From the NCBI GenBank assembly GCA_938017505.1, contig CALIKV010000012.1, positions 1 to 45,358 on the forward strand: a stretch of DNA of 45,358 nt. The letters run 5' to 3'. Source of the DNA: an uncultured Sulfolobales archaeon. GTDB lineage: Archaea > Thermoproteota > Thermoprotei_A > Sulfolobales > NBVN01. The notes beneath the pieces were generated by a model, which saw only the letters and a program-made list of their open reading frames with translations, was not told the DNA's origin and did no database searches. Of this stretch, positions 24,400 through 33,207 are shown piece by piece (position 1 is the first letter of the stretch; each line of letters starts with the position of its first letter). Both the position numbers and the translations under genes were made by a program.

Positions 24400-25773
24400 C
24401 CTAGACTCTGCGATGTTAATCAGTTTCCTCACAACTTCCAGGGCGTCTCTACCAAGGATTCTTATCATGGCTTCCTTACCGAGGCAACCTTTATCGTATA
24501 TGATGTCAGGGGTCCTCCCCGCCATCTTGAACGCCTCGTCGACCACCCACTTCAAGCTACTGCCTTCCACTCTCCTCACCTCCTCAGGCTCCTTCAGTCT
24601 ATCAACGAAGACCACGGAGTAGCCAAGCTCAACAGCCCTCTTAATGAATCCCTCGTCGAACTTGATGTTCAACGCTGCTCTGACTTCAGGGTCTCTCCTT
24701 AACGTTTCGATGATCAGTCTAGCTAAGTGTGACGACGCGCCGAACCTCACGGGACCCACTACCTTAACCCCATTCTCAAACTTGACGATCCTGCCCGAAA
24801 CGCCAGCTACATCTTCGATGCCTCTCACGTATTGCGGCGGCACCGACATCACTAAGTTCATACCTACTTCAGGGACGATCTCAGCAACCTTGCTTGAATT
24901 CCTGAGTAACTCTCTTAATGCCTCCTCAACGCTGCTTAGCACGTGGTACTTATGTGCGGGGACGTCTAACCAGGCGACCGGGTTGACGGGGCAGTGCCCC
25001 CTACCCACTCTAACCCCTAGCTCTATTGCTTTGGTGACGAACTCCTTAGCCCTCCTAACGGATTCGTAGATATCCAGACCCTTAGCTATCTCAGCAGCTA
25101 TAGCTGCTGAGAAGATGCACCCGGTCCCATGAGTACAACCAACGATCCTCGACCCGCTTAAGACGTAGTGCCTATCCCCCCAGTAAAGGACGTCGACGGA
25201 CTCCTCACCGCTTAGGTGACCGCCCTTAACGACGGCGGCCTCACATCCAAAGTCTTCAACGATCCTCTTAGCCGCCAGCTTGGAGTCCTCGACATTCCTG
25301 ATCCTAACCCCTGTAAGGTTCTCAGCCTCCGGGGTGTTAGGTGTTACCACCCTAGCCAGAGGCAATAACTCCTTCGTCAAGGCATTCACGGCATCCTCCC
25401 TAAGTAATCTAGCCCCGCTCTTAGCGATCATAACTGGGTCGACAACCAGAGGGAACGAGAACTCCCTAACCGCGTCAGCCACCACGTGAATTATGTCGCT
25501 GTTGCTCAGCATCCCGGTCTTGCCCGCATCAATCCCCATGTCCTCAGCGACGGCCTTGATCTGTTTGTAAACGACTTCAGGAGGGATATCATGGATAGCC
25601 GTTACCTCATACGTGTTCTGAGCCGTAACGCTGGTCAACGCGACGGCTCCGTGAACGCCTAGAGCAGCGAACGTCTTCAAGTCCGCCTCGATACCGGCGC
25701 CCCCGCCTGAGTCGCTGCCCGCTATAGTTATCGCAACTCTCCAAAACTTATCACCGCTCAAGAGGCTCACCAC
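24385..25773 (-). CDS. thiDN: Bifunctional ThiD-ThiN: HMP(-P) kinase and thiamine phosphate synthase
   Basis: Thiamine pathway enzyme of 462 residues. The N-terminal ThiD domain (about 1-270) phosphorylates hydroxymethylpyrimidine; it shows [20 protein letters not shown] and [17 protein letters not shown] with the catalytic GTGC loop. The C-terminal ThiN domain (about 280-462) joins the pyrimidine and thiazole halves, replacing ThiE in many archaea; it starts near VEEALRELL and includes [15 protein letters not shown]. It is divergent from thi4-tenA and shares the AT-rich gap. A TATA box centred near 25795 is about 25 bases before the GTG start, predicting a leaderless mRNA. Confidence 0.92.
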   Translation of the reverse strand: MVSLLSGDKFWRVAITIAGSDSGGGAGIEADLKTFAALGVHGAVALTSVTAQNTYEVTAIHDIPPEVVYKQIKAVAEDMGIDAGKTGMLSNSDIIHVVADAVREFSFPLVVDPVMIAKSGARLLREDAVNALTKELLPLARVVTPNTPEAENLTGVRIRNVEDSKLAAKRIVEDFGCEAAVVKGGHLSGEESVDVLYWGDRHYVLSGSRIVGCTHGTGCIFSAAIAAEIAKGLDIYESVRRAKEFVTKAIELGVRVGRGHCPVNPVAWLDVPAHKYHVLSSVEEALRELLRNSSKVAEIVPEVGMNLVMSVPPQYVRGIEDVAGVSGRIVKFENGVKVVGPVRFGASSHLARLIIETLRRDPEVRAALNIKFDEGFIKRAVELGYSVVFVDRLKEPEEVRRVEGSSLKWVVDEAFKMAGRTPDIIYDKGCLGKEAMIRILGRDALEVVRKLINIAESRSATL

Positions 25774-25833
25774 TATAGAGAAATATTACCAAAATATAAA
25801 AATCTTAATAACTAAGTTTTATGTGGTGGCATC
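25774..25833. promoter_or_regulatory. Shared divergent promoter of thiamine genes
   Basis: Sixty AT-rich bases between the divergent thiDN and thi4 starts. AAAATATAAAAA (25791-25802) can serve as TATA element for either direction, about 25 bases before the thiDN GTG and about 35 before the thi4 ATG. A GGTGG site (25825-25829) precedes thi4. No TPP-riboswitch core is visible; a protein repressor binding here is the simpler model. Confidence 0.55.
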
Positions 25834-26619
25834 ATGACCTCCCTCGAGTCTAGGATTGCTAAGGCTATTTGGAGGGCGACGGCTGATGACTGGCTTAAGT
25901 TAACCGACTCAGACGTAGTGATAGTTGGCGCGGGGCCCTCAGGCCTTACAGCCGCTAAGTACTTAGCGCAATCAGGGCTTCACACGTTAGTGCTTGAGAA
26001 GAGGCTGAGCTTCGGCGGAGGCATCGGCGGCGGCGGGATGCTGCTCCACAAGATAGTCGTAGATGATAGAGCGTTACCAATACTCAAGGAATTCGGCATC
26101 AAGCACACGTACGCGCCTGAGTACGGATTATACACTCTTGACTCATCAGAGCTCATGGCTAAACTAGCTGCTGGAGCGATAGACGCTGGAGCTAAGGTGA
26201 TCCACGGTGTTACTGTGGAGGATCTTGTGATTCGTGAGAACCCCTTTAGGGTTGAGGGCGTCGTCGTGCAGTGGAGTGCTGTCCACATCTCAAGCCTTCA
26301 TGTGGACCCGCTCTTCATAAGTTCTAAAGCCGTAGTAGACGCGACAGGACACGACGCGGAGGTACTCAAGGTCCTTGAGAGGAAGAACCCCTCCCTAGGG
26401 ATTAAGATCCCCGGAGAGAGGTCGGCTTATTCCGAAGCAGGTGAGAGGGCGGTGGTCGAGATGAGCGGTAAGGTCCTCAACGGTCTTTACGTGGCCGGCA
26501 TGGCTGTCGCCTCCCTGAACCAGCTCTACAGAATGGGACCCATATTCAGCGGCATGCTTGCCTCAGGTAGGAAGGTTGCTGAAGAGATAATTAAAGATCT
26601 TAGAGGGGTTCACGCATGA
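25834..26619 (+). CDS. thi4: Thiamine thiazole synthase Thi4 (His-type, sulfide-using)
   Basis: Makes the thiazole half of thiamine from NAD and glycine. The FAD-like site is [18 protein letters not shown] near residue 30 and the [10 protein letters not shown] segment follows. The residue that is a sulfur-donating Cys in yeast Thi4 is H156 here ([10 protein letters not shown]), as in methanogen homologues that use free sulfide with iron and act catalytically rather than once only. The C-terminus ([20 protein letters not shown]) is standard. Length 261 residues. The tenA start overlaps its stop (ATGA). Ribose-1,5-bisphosphate isomerases share this fold, but the thiamine neighbours favour Thi4. 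Confidence 0.9.
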   Translation: MTSLESRIAKAIWRATADDWLKLTDSDVVIVGAGPSGLTAAKYLAQSGLHTLVLEKRLSFGGGIGGGGMLLHKIVVDDRALPILKEFGIKHTYAPEYGLYTLDSSELMAKLAAGAIDAGAKVIHGVTVEDLVIRENPFRVEGVVVQWSAVHISSLHVDPLFISSKAVVDATGHDAEVLKVLERKNPSLGIKIPGERSAYSEAGERAVVEMSGKVLNGLYVAGMAVASLNQLYRMGPIFSGMLASGRKVAEEIIKDLRGVHA

Positions 26620-27287
26620 GGGCCTCAGAGGTATTGTGGGGTGATGCTGAGGAAGTATACGAAGCGATAATAACGCATCCCTTCATAGATGGGTTGAGTA
26701 GAGGGACTCTCGATAAAGAGGTCTTCAAGTTCTACGTAATTCAGGACGCACTATACCTTGAGGAATACGCACGTGTCTTAGCAGCGCTTGCGAGTAAAGC
26801 GCCCAAGGAGGAGTGGGTTAAGATACTCTCCGAGGACTCGATAGGCGTCGTGGAATTTGAGAAATCCCTTCACAGAGAGTACTTCACTGACTGGGGTCTG
26901 ACCCCTGACACGTTGAGGCATATCCCAGCGACGCCCGCGAATATCGCGTACGTAAATCATCTCTGGAGATCCACGCTTCTTGAGGAGTTCCCGGTTGGCT
27001 TGGCCGCGGTGACTCCCTGCTACTGGATCTACATGAAAGTGGGTCAGTACTTAGAGGGTAGGAAGTCCCCTGACGAGTCCTACAGTAAATGGATCTCCAT
27101 GTACTCATCCAAGGAATACGCTAAATACGTTGATAGGATCCTCCGCATGGTTGACGAGGTCTTAGGCGATATCGGTAAGCACATATGGCTTAAGGCCTTA
27201 AGAGCCTTTAAACTGAGCACTATTTATGAGTACTTGTTCTGGGATTCTGCTTACAGAAAGGAGGTATTCCCGTTCAAAACTACTTAA
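26616..27287 (+). CDS. tenA: Thiaminase II family protein TenA
   Basis: Salvages or cleaves pyrimidine precursors of thiamine. The active-site Cys is C135 in [14 protein letters not shown], at the same number as in Bacillus Ten[21 protein letters not shown] (residues about 30-49) carries the substrate-binding acidic and Tyr residues, and the C-terminus ends [13 protein letters not shown] as in TenA_E/TenA_C families. Length 223 residues. It is translationally coupled to thi4 (ATGA overlap). Confidence 0.9.
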   Translation: MRASEVLWGDAEEVYEAIITHPFIDGLSRGTLDKEVFKFYVIQDALYLEEYARVLAALASKAPKEEWVKILSEDSIGVVEFEKSLHREYFTDWGLTPDTLRHIPATPANIAYVNHLWRSTLLEEFPVGLAAVTPCYWIYMKVGQYLEGRKSPDESYSKWISMYSSKEYAKYVDRILRMVDEVLGDIGKHIWLKALRAFKLSTIYEYLFWDSAYRKEVFPFKTT

Positions 27288-27348
27288 CCCTAACGAATGG
27301 ACTTTTCCCTCGCTAAATGTAAAACGTTTTAGGTACCCTCTTCACGAC

Positions 27349-27792
27349 CTACCTCCTGACTAGTGCTAAGAGTATCCCGACTATGAAGCCCACTGCCACA
27401 GGACCTATTACAATTAAACTTAGGATCTCTAGCGCTTTCGATATGTAGGGTAGAGCACTTATCGCCTCGGGGAACAACTTACGTAATATATCTCCCAAAG
27501 CATCGCCTAAACTCCAGACGGATAGGTATGAGCCTATCGCAAGAACTATTATCAGGGCTATGACGTACTTAATCACCTTGAAGAAGACGTACCCCAGCAT
27601 GAGTCCGAGTACGAATTGGATAATGAGTGACACATAGAACTTAGGGTTCGTCATTAACATTGAGATTACGTCAGACATTGCATCTTGGGCGCTCTGAGGA
27701 GGCGTCTGTGAGTAAGTGATTTGGGAAGTGATTAGCAGAAGCGTTAAGAGCGAGATCGTCGCAAACTTAATTAAACGAGTGTATATATTCAT
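27349..27792 (-). CDS. Membrane protein, possibly FUN14-like
   Basis: A 147-residue membrane protein. It begins with a signal-like helix (about 8-26), then a short polar stretch and three hydrophobic segments (about 50-72, 74-90 and 120-145). LGLMLGYVFFKVIKYVIALI recalls archaeal FUN14-domain proteins, but I rate that match as weak. The ATG at 27792 has GGAGG seven bases upstream; a TTG two codons earlier starts the longest frame but is too close to that site. The gene is convergent with tenA and appears to be transcribed alone. Confidence 0.6.
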   Translation of the reverse strand: MNIYTRLIKFATISLLTLLLITSQITYSQTPPQSAQDAMSDVISMLMTNPKFYVSLIIQFVLGLMLGYVFFKVIKYVIALIIVLAIGSYLSVWSLGDALGDILRKLFPEAISALPYISKALEILSLIVIGPVAVGFIVGILLALVRR

Positions 27793-27901
27793 TAACAACC
27801 TCCACTATAATGTCGCTAGATACAATTTAAACCTTAACCCGAGAGATCGGGGTCTTTCAAACCTTATTAGTTCACGTCACGAATAATGCCTAGGGGTCCT
27901 G

Positions 27902-28087
27902 ATGAGGTTAAGGAGCTTAAAGAGGCACTACCTCAAGCTAAGCATAGTTGTGGTTCTCACGTTCTACTTGATCCCCTACACGTTGCTTAAGAACCCCCTA
28001 GGTCTTGAGTTACTGTTTTTCTGGGTTGGCGTGACGTTTGCTTGGTTAGTGCTTACTAACGCGTTGCTGATTGGTGACCTCATGTGA
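27902..28087 (+). CDS. DUF3311-type small partner of SSS symporter
   Basis: Sixty-one residues with two helices (about 14-32 and 36-57). YLIPYTLLKNPLGLELLFFW between them is typical of DUF3311 proteins, which are encoded directly before sodium:solute symporters. It ends at an overlap with the symporter start (ATGTGAGTG). In this family the small protein is thought to assist the symporter, but its exact role is not established. Confidence 0.75.
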   Translation: MRLRSLKRHYLKLSIVVVLTFYLIPYTLLKNPLGLELLFFWVGVTFAWLVLTNALLIGDLM

Positions 28088-29607
28088 GTGAATATCTCGG
28101 CATCTTCATCACGTTACTTACGGCTTACGTCCTTGCCGGTTCTTTAATAGCGTATCTCTCCAGGCGTTACGGTGTTAAGTCTAGTAAGGATTACTTCGTG
28201 TCTAGCTATAGGCTGGGGTGGTTCCCCACTGCGATGACTTATGCCGCGACTACGTACAGTGCCTTCATGATGGTCGGACTCGTCGGGCTTACGTACTCAA
28301 GTGGTGCTGGGGCCCTGGGTTTCGAGCTTGTTTACCTGCTAGTTACGGTGGTGATCCTAGCCTCCATAGGACCTGACGTGTGGGCTATGGCTAGGGAAAG
28401 AGGGTGGGTTAGTCCGTCTGAGATGCTCTCAGACCTGTATGACTCTCGAGCCCTCGGATACCTGACGGTGGGCGTGTACTTAATCGCGATGATACCTTAC
28501 GTCTCAGCACAGATAATCGGCGCTGCCACGATCTTCGAGGGTATTGGGTTGGGTTACGAGGCAGGCGTCGTGGTTATCACCCTCCTAATCCTCGTTTGGA
28601 TAGTGTTGGCTGGTATGTGGAGCATTGCGACAACTGACGCTTATCAGGGGGTCTGGATGTTAAGCGCTGCAGCACTCCTCGTCTTCCTGCTCACGTACTA
28701 CCTCCTCCCTGCATCCGGCACTACCCTAACTCAATTGACTGAAGCCTTGAGCGTGAAAGGCTTACTCGGTCTAACTGACTTCTGGACCCCACAGACATTC
28801 CTAGCCTACACGTTACCCTGGATATTCTTCGCAGTAACTAACCCCCAGGTAGTCGTAAGGCTGTACGTAGCTAAGGATAGGACGTCCTACAAGAGGTCGG
28901 TGCTTCTCTTCTCAATCTTCGGCCTCGCATACACGCTGGCAGTCGTTTACGTAGGCCTCGTGGTCAGGGGCCTCACAGAGCTAAACCTCTTTGAGAGCGT
29001 AACTAAGGCCGATCTAGTGACGTCTAAGTTACTCTCAGGTTTTAACCCAACACTCTCATCCTTCATATACATCTCAATAATCGCTGCGGCCGTATCCACG
29101 GCTAACTCGATAGTCTTGGCAGTGGCGTCGTCCTTCGTCAGGGACTTGATAGAGAAGCGCAGACGGCTTAACGTGAATATATCTCATGCATCGAACTCGA
29201 TAGTCACGTTGCTGACCATGGTCTCGTCAGCCATCGCGTTCATGAGGGCTGGATTCGTCGTCGATCTCTCAGTCCTCACGTCAGTTCTACTACTACCTCT
29301 AGCCCCAGTGACAGTGGTCGCGTGGGTTGCGCCACATACGATCAAGGGGAAACCTCAAAGGATAGCGGCTTTGACAGCAGTGGCAGTGGGGTTTACCATG
29401 TCCTTCGCGCTTGCTATTATCCTAGGACCCAGGAAGACATTCCTGACCACGTATTACGGGTTGCCGGTTTCAGCGTTGGTTCTCATAACGTCAACCACGG
29501 TGTTTCTGGCGGGGATCCTCGCGTCAAGACGTGGGAAGGTTAAAGAAAGTCGTGAGCGGGTGGAGGAGACGGGGTCAACGTCGTCTACGCGTGATGACAT
29601 ACGCTAG
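28084..29607 (+). CDS. Sodium:solute symporter (SSS family)
   Basis: Thirteen-helix Na+-coupled importer, 507 residues. Typical SSS sequence is seen at SSKDYFVSSYRLGWFPTAMT (after helix 1), AQIIGAATIFEGIGLGYEAG, and WSIATTDAYQGVWM, the last being the conserved unwound region. The C-terminal tail is hydrophilic, with many Glu, Arg, Ser and Thr. Substrate is unknown; pairing with DUF3311 is common for organic-acid and amino-acid symporters. The last 33 bases overlap the convergent thioredoxin-like gene. Reliance on Na+ fits a cell with an Mrp-type antiporter. Confidence 0.88.
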   Translation: MSEYLGIFITLLTAYVLAGSLIAYLSRRYGVKSSKDYFVSSYRLGWFPTAMTYAATTYSAFMMVGLVGLTYSSGAGALGFELVYLLVTVVILASIGPDVWAMARERGWVSPSEMLSDLYDSRALGYLTVGVYLIAMIPYVSAQIIGAATIFEGIGLGYEAGVVVITLLILVWIVLAGMWSIATTDAYQGVWMLSAAALLVFLLTYYLLPASGTTLTQLTEALSVKGLLGLTDFWTPQTFLAYTLPWIFFAVTNPQVVVRLYVAKDRTSYKRSVLLFSIFGLAYTLAVVYVGLVVRGLTELNLFESVTKADLVTSKLLSGFNPTLSSFIYISIIAAAVSTANSIVLAVASSFVRDLIEKRRRLNVNISHASNSIVTLLTMVSSAIAFMRAGFVVDLSVLTSVLLLPLAPVTVVAWVAPHTIKGKPQRIAALTAVAVGFTMSFALAIILGPRKTFLTTYYGLPVSALVLITSTTVFLAGILASRRGKVKESRERVEETGSTSSTRDDIR

Positions 29608-30204
29608 AAGCACCAACACCCCAGCGAATATAAAGAGAACCCCGACCATCACAGATGCGTTGCTTAAATCACTGACATTAGCTCCTGTCGTTGTGGGTCG
29701 CGGCGTCGACGCCGTGTTCAGCGTGGCCTCTAGCTTAGTCATGAAGCCTGATAAAGCGTTACGCGGGATCCTTATCTGGACGCTATCACCTAGGTAAACC
29801 GGGACGAGGTCCGTGGCGCCCGACTTCAATAGTTCGTCCCAGAACACCTTACTTTCCACAGCCCCTATAACTATAGCGACTAAAGTGCCGTTGTTAAACA
29901 CAAAGGTATGAGGAGTTGCGCTGGCGTAGGACTTACTGAGGCCGTAGATAATCTCAACACGCGCGATCTCGTAAAATAGATCCGTTCCGATGTCCTCCAG
30001 CCAGAGGAATAAGCAAACTCCCCGATAGTTAGACTCAAGAAAACTGTGGAGAGACAGGCAGTGCGGGCATGACCGGGATCCCAGGACTATTAAGTCATAG
30101 TTCACGGTGTCGCCAACGACTAAGGTCAGCGGCTGAGCGACCATTATCAATAGGGCTACTAAGACGACGTGACGCGTTAAGTTCTTCTGGGAGGCATCGG
30201 ACAT
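29575..30204 (-). CDS. Membrane-anchored extracytoplasmic thioredoxin-like protein (CPHC)
   Basis: A 209-residue protein with an N-terminal signal/anchor helix (about 13-31), a thioredoxin-fold domain with C46-P-H-C49, and a C-terminal helix (about 183-203) followed by RRRR. The topology places the redox domain outside the cell with both ends anchored. CPHC is the DsbA-type active site, so disulfide exchange is expected. It is divergent from the CcdA-like gene 75 bases away, which would supply electrons across the membrane; the pair looks like one thiol-redox system. Confidence 0.75.
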   Translation of the reverse strand: MSDASQKNLTRHVVLVALLIMVAQPLTLVVGDTVNYDLIVLGSRSCPHCLSLHSFLESNYRGVCLFLWLEDIGTDLFYEIARVEIIYGLSKSYASATPHTFVFNNGTLVAIVIGAVESKVFWDELLKSGATDLVPVYLGDSVQIRIPRNALSGFMTKLEATLNTASTPRPTTTGANVSDLSNASVMVGVLFIFAGVLVLLAYVITRRRR

Positions 30205-30233
30205 GTTCCCACTTACGTGTTATTTAGTTCCAA

Positions 30234-30245
30234 TAATTATATTTG
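30234..30245 (+). promoter_or_regulatory. TATA box of CcdA-like gene
   Basis: AATTATATTT lies 35-45 bases before TTG 30279 and overlaps the TTG at 30243 that begins the longest frame. A TATA box inside the coding start is not credible, so the start was moved to 30279, which has GGGGGA six bases upstream. Confidence 0.55.
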
Positions 30246-30278
30246 TTTCGCACGATAAAGCCATCCGGGGGAATTAGG

Positions 30279-30959
30279 TTGAGCGAATTCCTAGGTCTAA
30301 TGAGTCTACTGGTCTCCTGGGCTTTGGCCGATTCCGTTGACCCATGCATCTTCGCACTATTCGTCTCGATCCTCACTTCGGCTTCGCTGATAAACATTGG
30401 ATCGGTCGTCAGGGTCGGCGTCTCGTTTATAGCGTCAACGTTCGTTGGTTACATGCTCTTTGGTTTCGTGATTAGGATTTTAGCTGGGGGGTTACCCAGG
30501 TGGGTGATGTCACTTGTGATGCTGGTCTACGGCGTTACGTCGCTGTTAAGCGCGATCAGGGGTGATGTAGGGAAGCAAGCCACATTCGTCTGTAGGGAGG
30601 ATGAGTTACCCTGCAGGGTGGTGAATGCCTTGAGGCTTGTCGAGATGTCCAGAGCTGAGGTAATACCTACGATAATTATCGGAGTGATAGCGTCATTCAC
30701 GCTCCTCCCCTGCAGTGCAGGGCTCTACATTCTCTACAACACGATTATGTCTCAATACGGGTTCCTTGTCTGGCTACCCCTAACGACCCTGTACGTGATT
30801 ATATTCGAGCTGCCTCTCATACTGATACTCCTTGTTTTCATAGGGGTGTCTAAAGTGAGACGCGTGAGTAACGTATTGTCGAGCAGTCAGAGGTTAGTGA
30901 AAATATTGGGGGCGACAATAATGATTTCAGCATCACTTTACCTACTCCTGACTTCTTGA
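30279..30959 (+). CDS. CcdA/DsbD-like transmembrane thiol transporter
   Basis: Six-helix membrane protein of 226 residues that is expected to carry reducing equivalents across the membrane. The two membrane-embedded cysteines of the family are C23 in DSVDPCIFAL (helix 1) and C145 in LLPCSAGLYI (helix 4). A second pair lies in the loop FVCREDELPCRVV (about residues 107 and 114) and is not a usual feature of CcdA. Divergent from the CPHC thioredoxin-like gene, its probable partner. A cytochrome c maturation role is unlikely without other ccm genes nearby. Confidence 0.78.
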   Translation: MSEFLGLMSLLVSWALADSVDPCIFALFVSILTSASLINIGSVVRVGVSFIASTFVGYMLFGFVIRILAGGLPRWVMSLVMLVYGVTSLLSAIRGDVGKQATFVCREDELPCRVVNALRLVEMSRAEVIPTIIIGVIASFTLLPCSAGLYILYNTIMSQYGFLVWLPLTTLYVIIFELPLILILLVFIGVSKVRRVSNVLSSSQRLVKILGATIMISASLYLLLTS

Positions 30960-31009
30960 AGGGACGATAAATACAAAATATCTCCATATCTTTAGTATTC
31001 AGCGATATC

Positions 31010-31150
31010 CGTGAACGCCTGTGTCCCCGTTAGCGGGGAAACGCAAAGTTATGTGCTACCAGCATCATCGTCTGGAGGGCGTCGGTTGTTTGTTGCATAT
31101 GTCTCGTTACTCGAGGACGTCCCTGGGGTTCGTGAGCAACGAACCTCGTA
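31010..31150. ncRNA. Structured intergenic element, possible non-coding RNA (A)
   Basis: The gap after the CcdA-like gene holds two strong hairpins. TCCCCG (31024-31029) pairs with CGGGGA (31034-31039) around a TTAG loop. GGTTCGT (31127-31133) pairs with ACGAACC (31139-31145) around GAGCA and can be extended to about 10 pairs with wobble. No frame of note runs through the segment. It may be a small RNA, or the first hairpin may be part of termination for the CcdA-like gene. Strand is not determined. Confidence 0.35.
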
Positions 31151-31183
31151 ACCGTTAGAGATAGCGAAGCATTGATTATTAAA

Positions 31184-31200
31184 CTATAAAAACTATATAT
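31184..31200 (+). promoter_or_regulatory. TATA box region of DUF4870-like gene
   Basis: CTATAAAAACTATATAT is centred 40-45 bases before the ATG at 31235; a second AT run (31206-31222) follows. The first is the better TATA candidate, giving a leader of about 15 bases. Confidence 0.45.
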
Positions 31201-31234
31201 ACTAGGCTATTATATGAATATATGGTGTTAGTCT

Positions 31235-31585
31235 ATGGCTGGCTCAGCTCCTGAGATAAGCGATGATGAGAGGACGTGGGGATTCATAGCTTGGTTGGTC
31301 TCTATAGTGGGTGCGATACTGGCTTTAGTCCTAAGACCCACCTACAGGTATGCTAAGTACTGGGCCTACCTCTCAATATCATTCTTCATAGCAGTTGTTG
31401 TCAGCTCCGTGATAACGACCATCCTAGGCTTCATACCTCTGATCGGCTGGATCATAAGCGCGTTGATATGGTTGGCTTTGTTGATCCTGTGGATCATAGG
31501 TATTATTAAGTCCTTGTCTAGGGAGTACTGGAGGCCTCCTGTAATTTACGAGCTGGCTAAAGCACTGGGCATTGAGAGGATCTAA
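31235..31585 (+). CDS. DUF4870-like membrane protein
   Basis: A 116-residue protein common in archaea, with an acidic N-terminus (ISDDERTWGFIAWLVSIVG) and three helices (about 15-33, 43-66 and 70-95). RYAKYWAYLSISFFIAVVV is the conserved centre of this family. Function is not known. It is transcribed alone from its own promoter and is convergent with the glycogen synthase gene, whose stop lies 34 bases away. Confidence 0.72.
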   Translation: MAGSAPEISDDERTWGFIAWLVSIVGAILALVLRPTYRYAKYWAYLSISFFIAVVVSSVITTILGFIPLIGWIISALIWLALLILWIIGIIKSLSREYWRPPVIYELAKALGIERI

Positions 31586-31619
31586 CGACCTAAACGTTTT
31601 AAAGTTAAATTATTTTGCA

Positions 31620-33194
31620 TTACTGAGTTATAGCTCTGTAGTAAGCCATCCTCCTGCTCATCTCGTAACACTCAGCAGCCTGCCTAGCCGTGTTGGTTGC
31701 TCTGAACGCCTCATCCACGCGTTTAACACAGTTACCCCTCATCCTGTTGCCTGCCGAAGGCTCTCTCTCGAGAACGTCCCTGAGCTGCTGGTAAGTCACA
31801 TGCTCAAACCCTCTGCCAGTCTCGCTGAATAGAGTTACGTACGCGATGTTCTGCACGGCCTCGCCTAACCCCATCTCATCATTTGGCTCGACCTTGAGAC
31901 CGCATCCGTCCTCCTGATACCTCACATCCTCAACTATCTCGCTTAAACCACCTACATCCCTCACTACAGGAGGCGTCCCGACGGCCATTGCCTCAAGCGT
32001 CACTATCCCGAAAGGTTCGTAGACGGATGGGACGACGAACGCGTTAGCCACGTAATGCATTAACTTGTACGTCCGGGGCTCCACCTTTTCAGTGATTAGA
32101 ACAGCGTTGCCGTCCAGCCCCTCGATCAACCGACTCAGGAGGTCCTCATAACTGAAGTCCCCTACAGACATCCCCAGTAAAACCAGCTTAAGGCCTTCGG
32201 GAAGGTTTCTAAAGCATTTGAGGAGGTGTTCAAACCCCTTCTGCGGCGTCAACCTACCCGCCGTAAGGACCAACGCATCACCCTCCTCAAGCCAGCCCAC
32301 ATGCCTATACCTGTTGAGAACCTCTCTAACTAAAGTCCACCTCAGCCCAGCCCTATCCCCCGTCCCGTACATAGTTAATGCATCGTTCACGACCTCGCTA
32401 AGGCTCCAACTAGTTGAGTTGTAGATGACGCAGACCTTTCCTCTAAGCCACTCGCCATACCTGCTCAGTAGATCTTTAATCATGCTACGGCTGACCAAGG
32501 CAATCCCGTCAGCCTCGATGACGCTGAACGCCTCTAGGCTACCTTTGGCTGAACACCATAAATCGTAAGCGCTTTCTAGCTGATGATGGGTGACTCTCCA
32601 GACCCTATGTAACTCCGTTGGAACACCGCACCACTCAGGAGAGGCATAATGCCATGGGAAGCTGGGGGATCCAGGTAAGTGTATTTGATGGAGGTGTGGG
32701 ATGGCAAACCCCTTGAGCTCCGCGTTTATCTTGAACGATATGGCTGCAAGCGCTGAATGCCAGTCATTACTGTGTATTAAATCTGGGAGGCCAAGTACCT
32801 CTGCGAGGCATGGGAGAGCCCTGCTCAGCAGGCAGGCTTTCTCCTCAGCTCTCCCGTAGACGTACGGATCCTCTAAGATGGCTGATGTCCTGGGATCCCC
32901 GCCCCTAACCAGGACCACCCTGAGGTTATGCTTGGCATCTAGGATCCTGTATCTTATGTTGTAGTGATGGAATTGCCCGTCAACCCCTACACGTACACCA
33001 CTGCAGATAACGCCCTCCAGTTCAGTGCCTAGCTCGACGTCGTGTGATGGCATGACTACCGTGACCTCGTAGCCGAGACTACTAAGCCCTTCAGACAAGT
33101 TCTTGACAGCCTCACCCAAGCCCCCGAGCTTCTTAACCCCGGCGTACTCGAAGGTGAGTATCCACACTCTCCTAACCTCTGACGGCGTGACCAT
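31620..33194 (-). CDS. glgA: Glycogen/starch synthase, GT5 family
   Basis: Transfers glucose from a nucleotide sugar to the end of an alpha-1,4-glucan. The N-terminal domain begins with KKLGGLGEAVKNLSEGL (the KxGGL motif that binds the sugar nucleotide) near residue 22; LIHSNDWHSALAA is the conserved acceptor region. The C-terminal domain has AGRLTPQKGFEHLL and the EPFGIVTLEAMAVGTPPVV motif. Length 524 residues fits the archaeal enzymes. ATG 33194 is preferred over TTG 33197 because GGTGA is about nine bases upstream. It lies 13 bases after the nucleotidyltransferase gene and is cotranscribed with it. Confidence 0.9.
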   Translation of the reverse strand: MVTPSEVRRVWILTFEYAGVKKLGGLGEAVKNLSEGLSSLGYEVTVVMPSHDVELGTELEGVICSGVRVGVDGQFHHYNIRYRILDAKHNLRVVLVRGGDPRTSAILEDPYVYGRAEEKACLLSRALPCLAEVLGLPDLIHSNDWHSALAAISFKINAELKGFAIPHLHQIHLPGSPSFPWHYASPEWCGVPTELHRVWRVTHHQLESAYDLWCSAKGSLEAFSVIEADGIALVSRSMIKDLLSRYGEWLRGKVCVIYNSTSWSLSEVVNDALTMYGTGDRAGLRWTLVREVLNRYRHVGWLEEGDALVLTAGRLTPQKGFEHLLKCFRNLPEGLKLVLLGMSVGDFSYEDLLSRLIEGLDGNAVLITEKVEPRTYKLMHYVANAFVVPSVYEPFGIVTLEAMAVGTPPVVRDVGGLSEIVEDVRYQEDGCGLKVEPNDEMGLGEAVQNIAYVTLFSETGRGFEHVTYQQLRDVLEREPSAGNRMRGNCVKRVDEAFRATNTARQAAECYEMSRRMAYYRAITQ

Positions 33195-33207
33195 CAAAGC
33201 ACGTCAC

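Noticed and set aside
25774-25833. TPP riboswitch upstream of the thiamine genes
   Set aside because: The gap is only 60 AT-rich bases, both transcripts appear nearly leaderless and no riboswitch core is visible.
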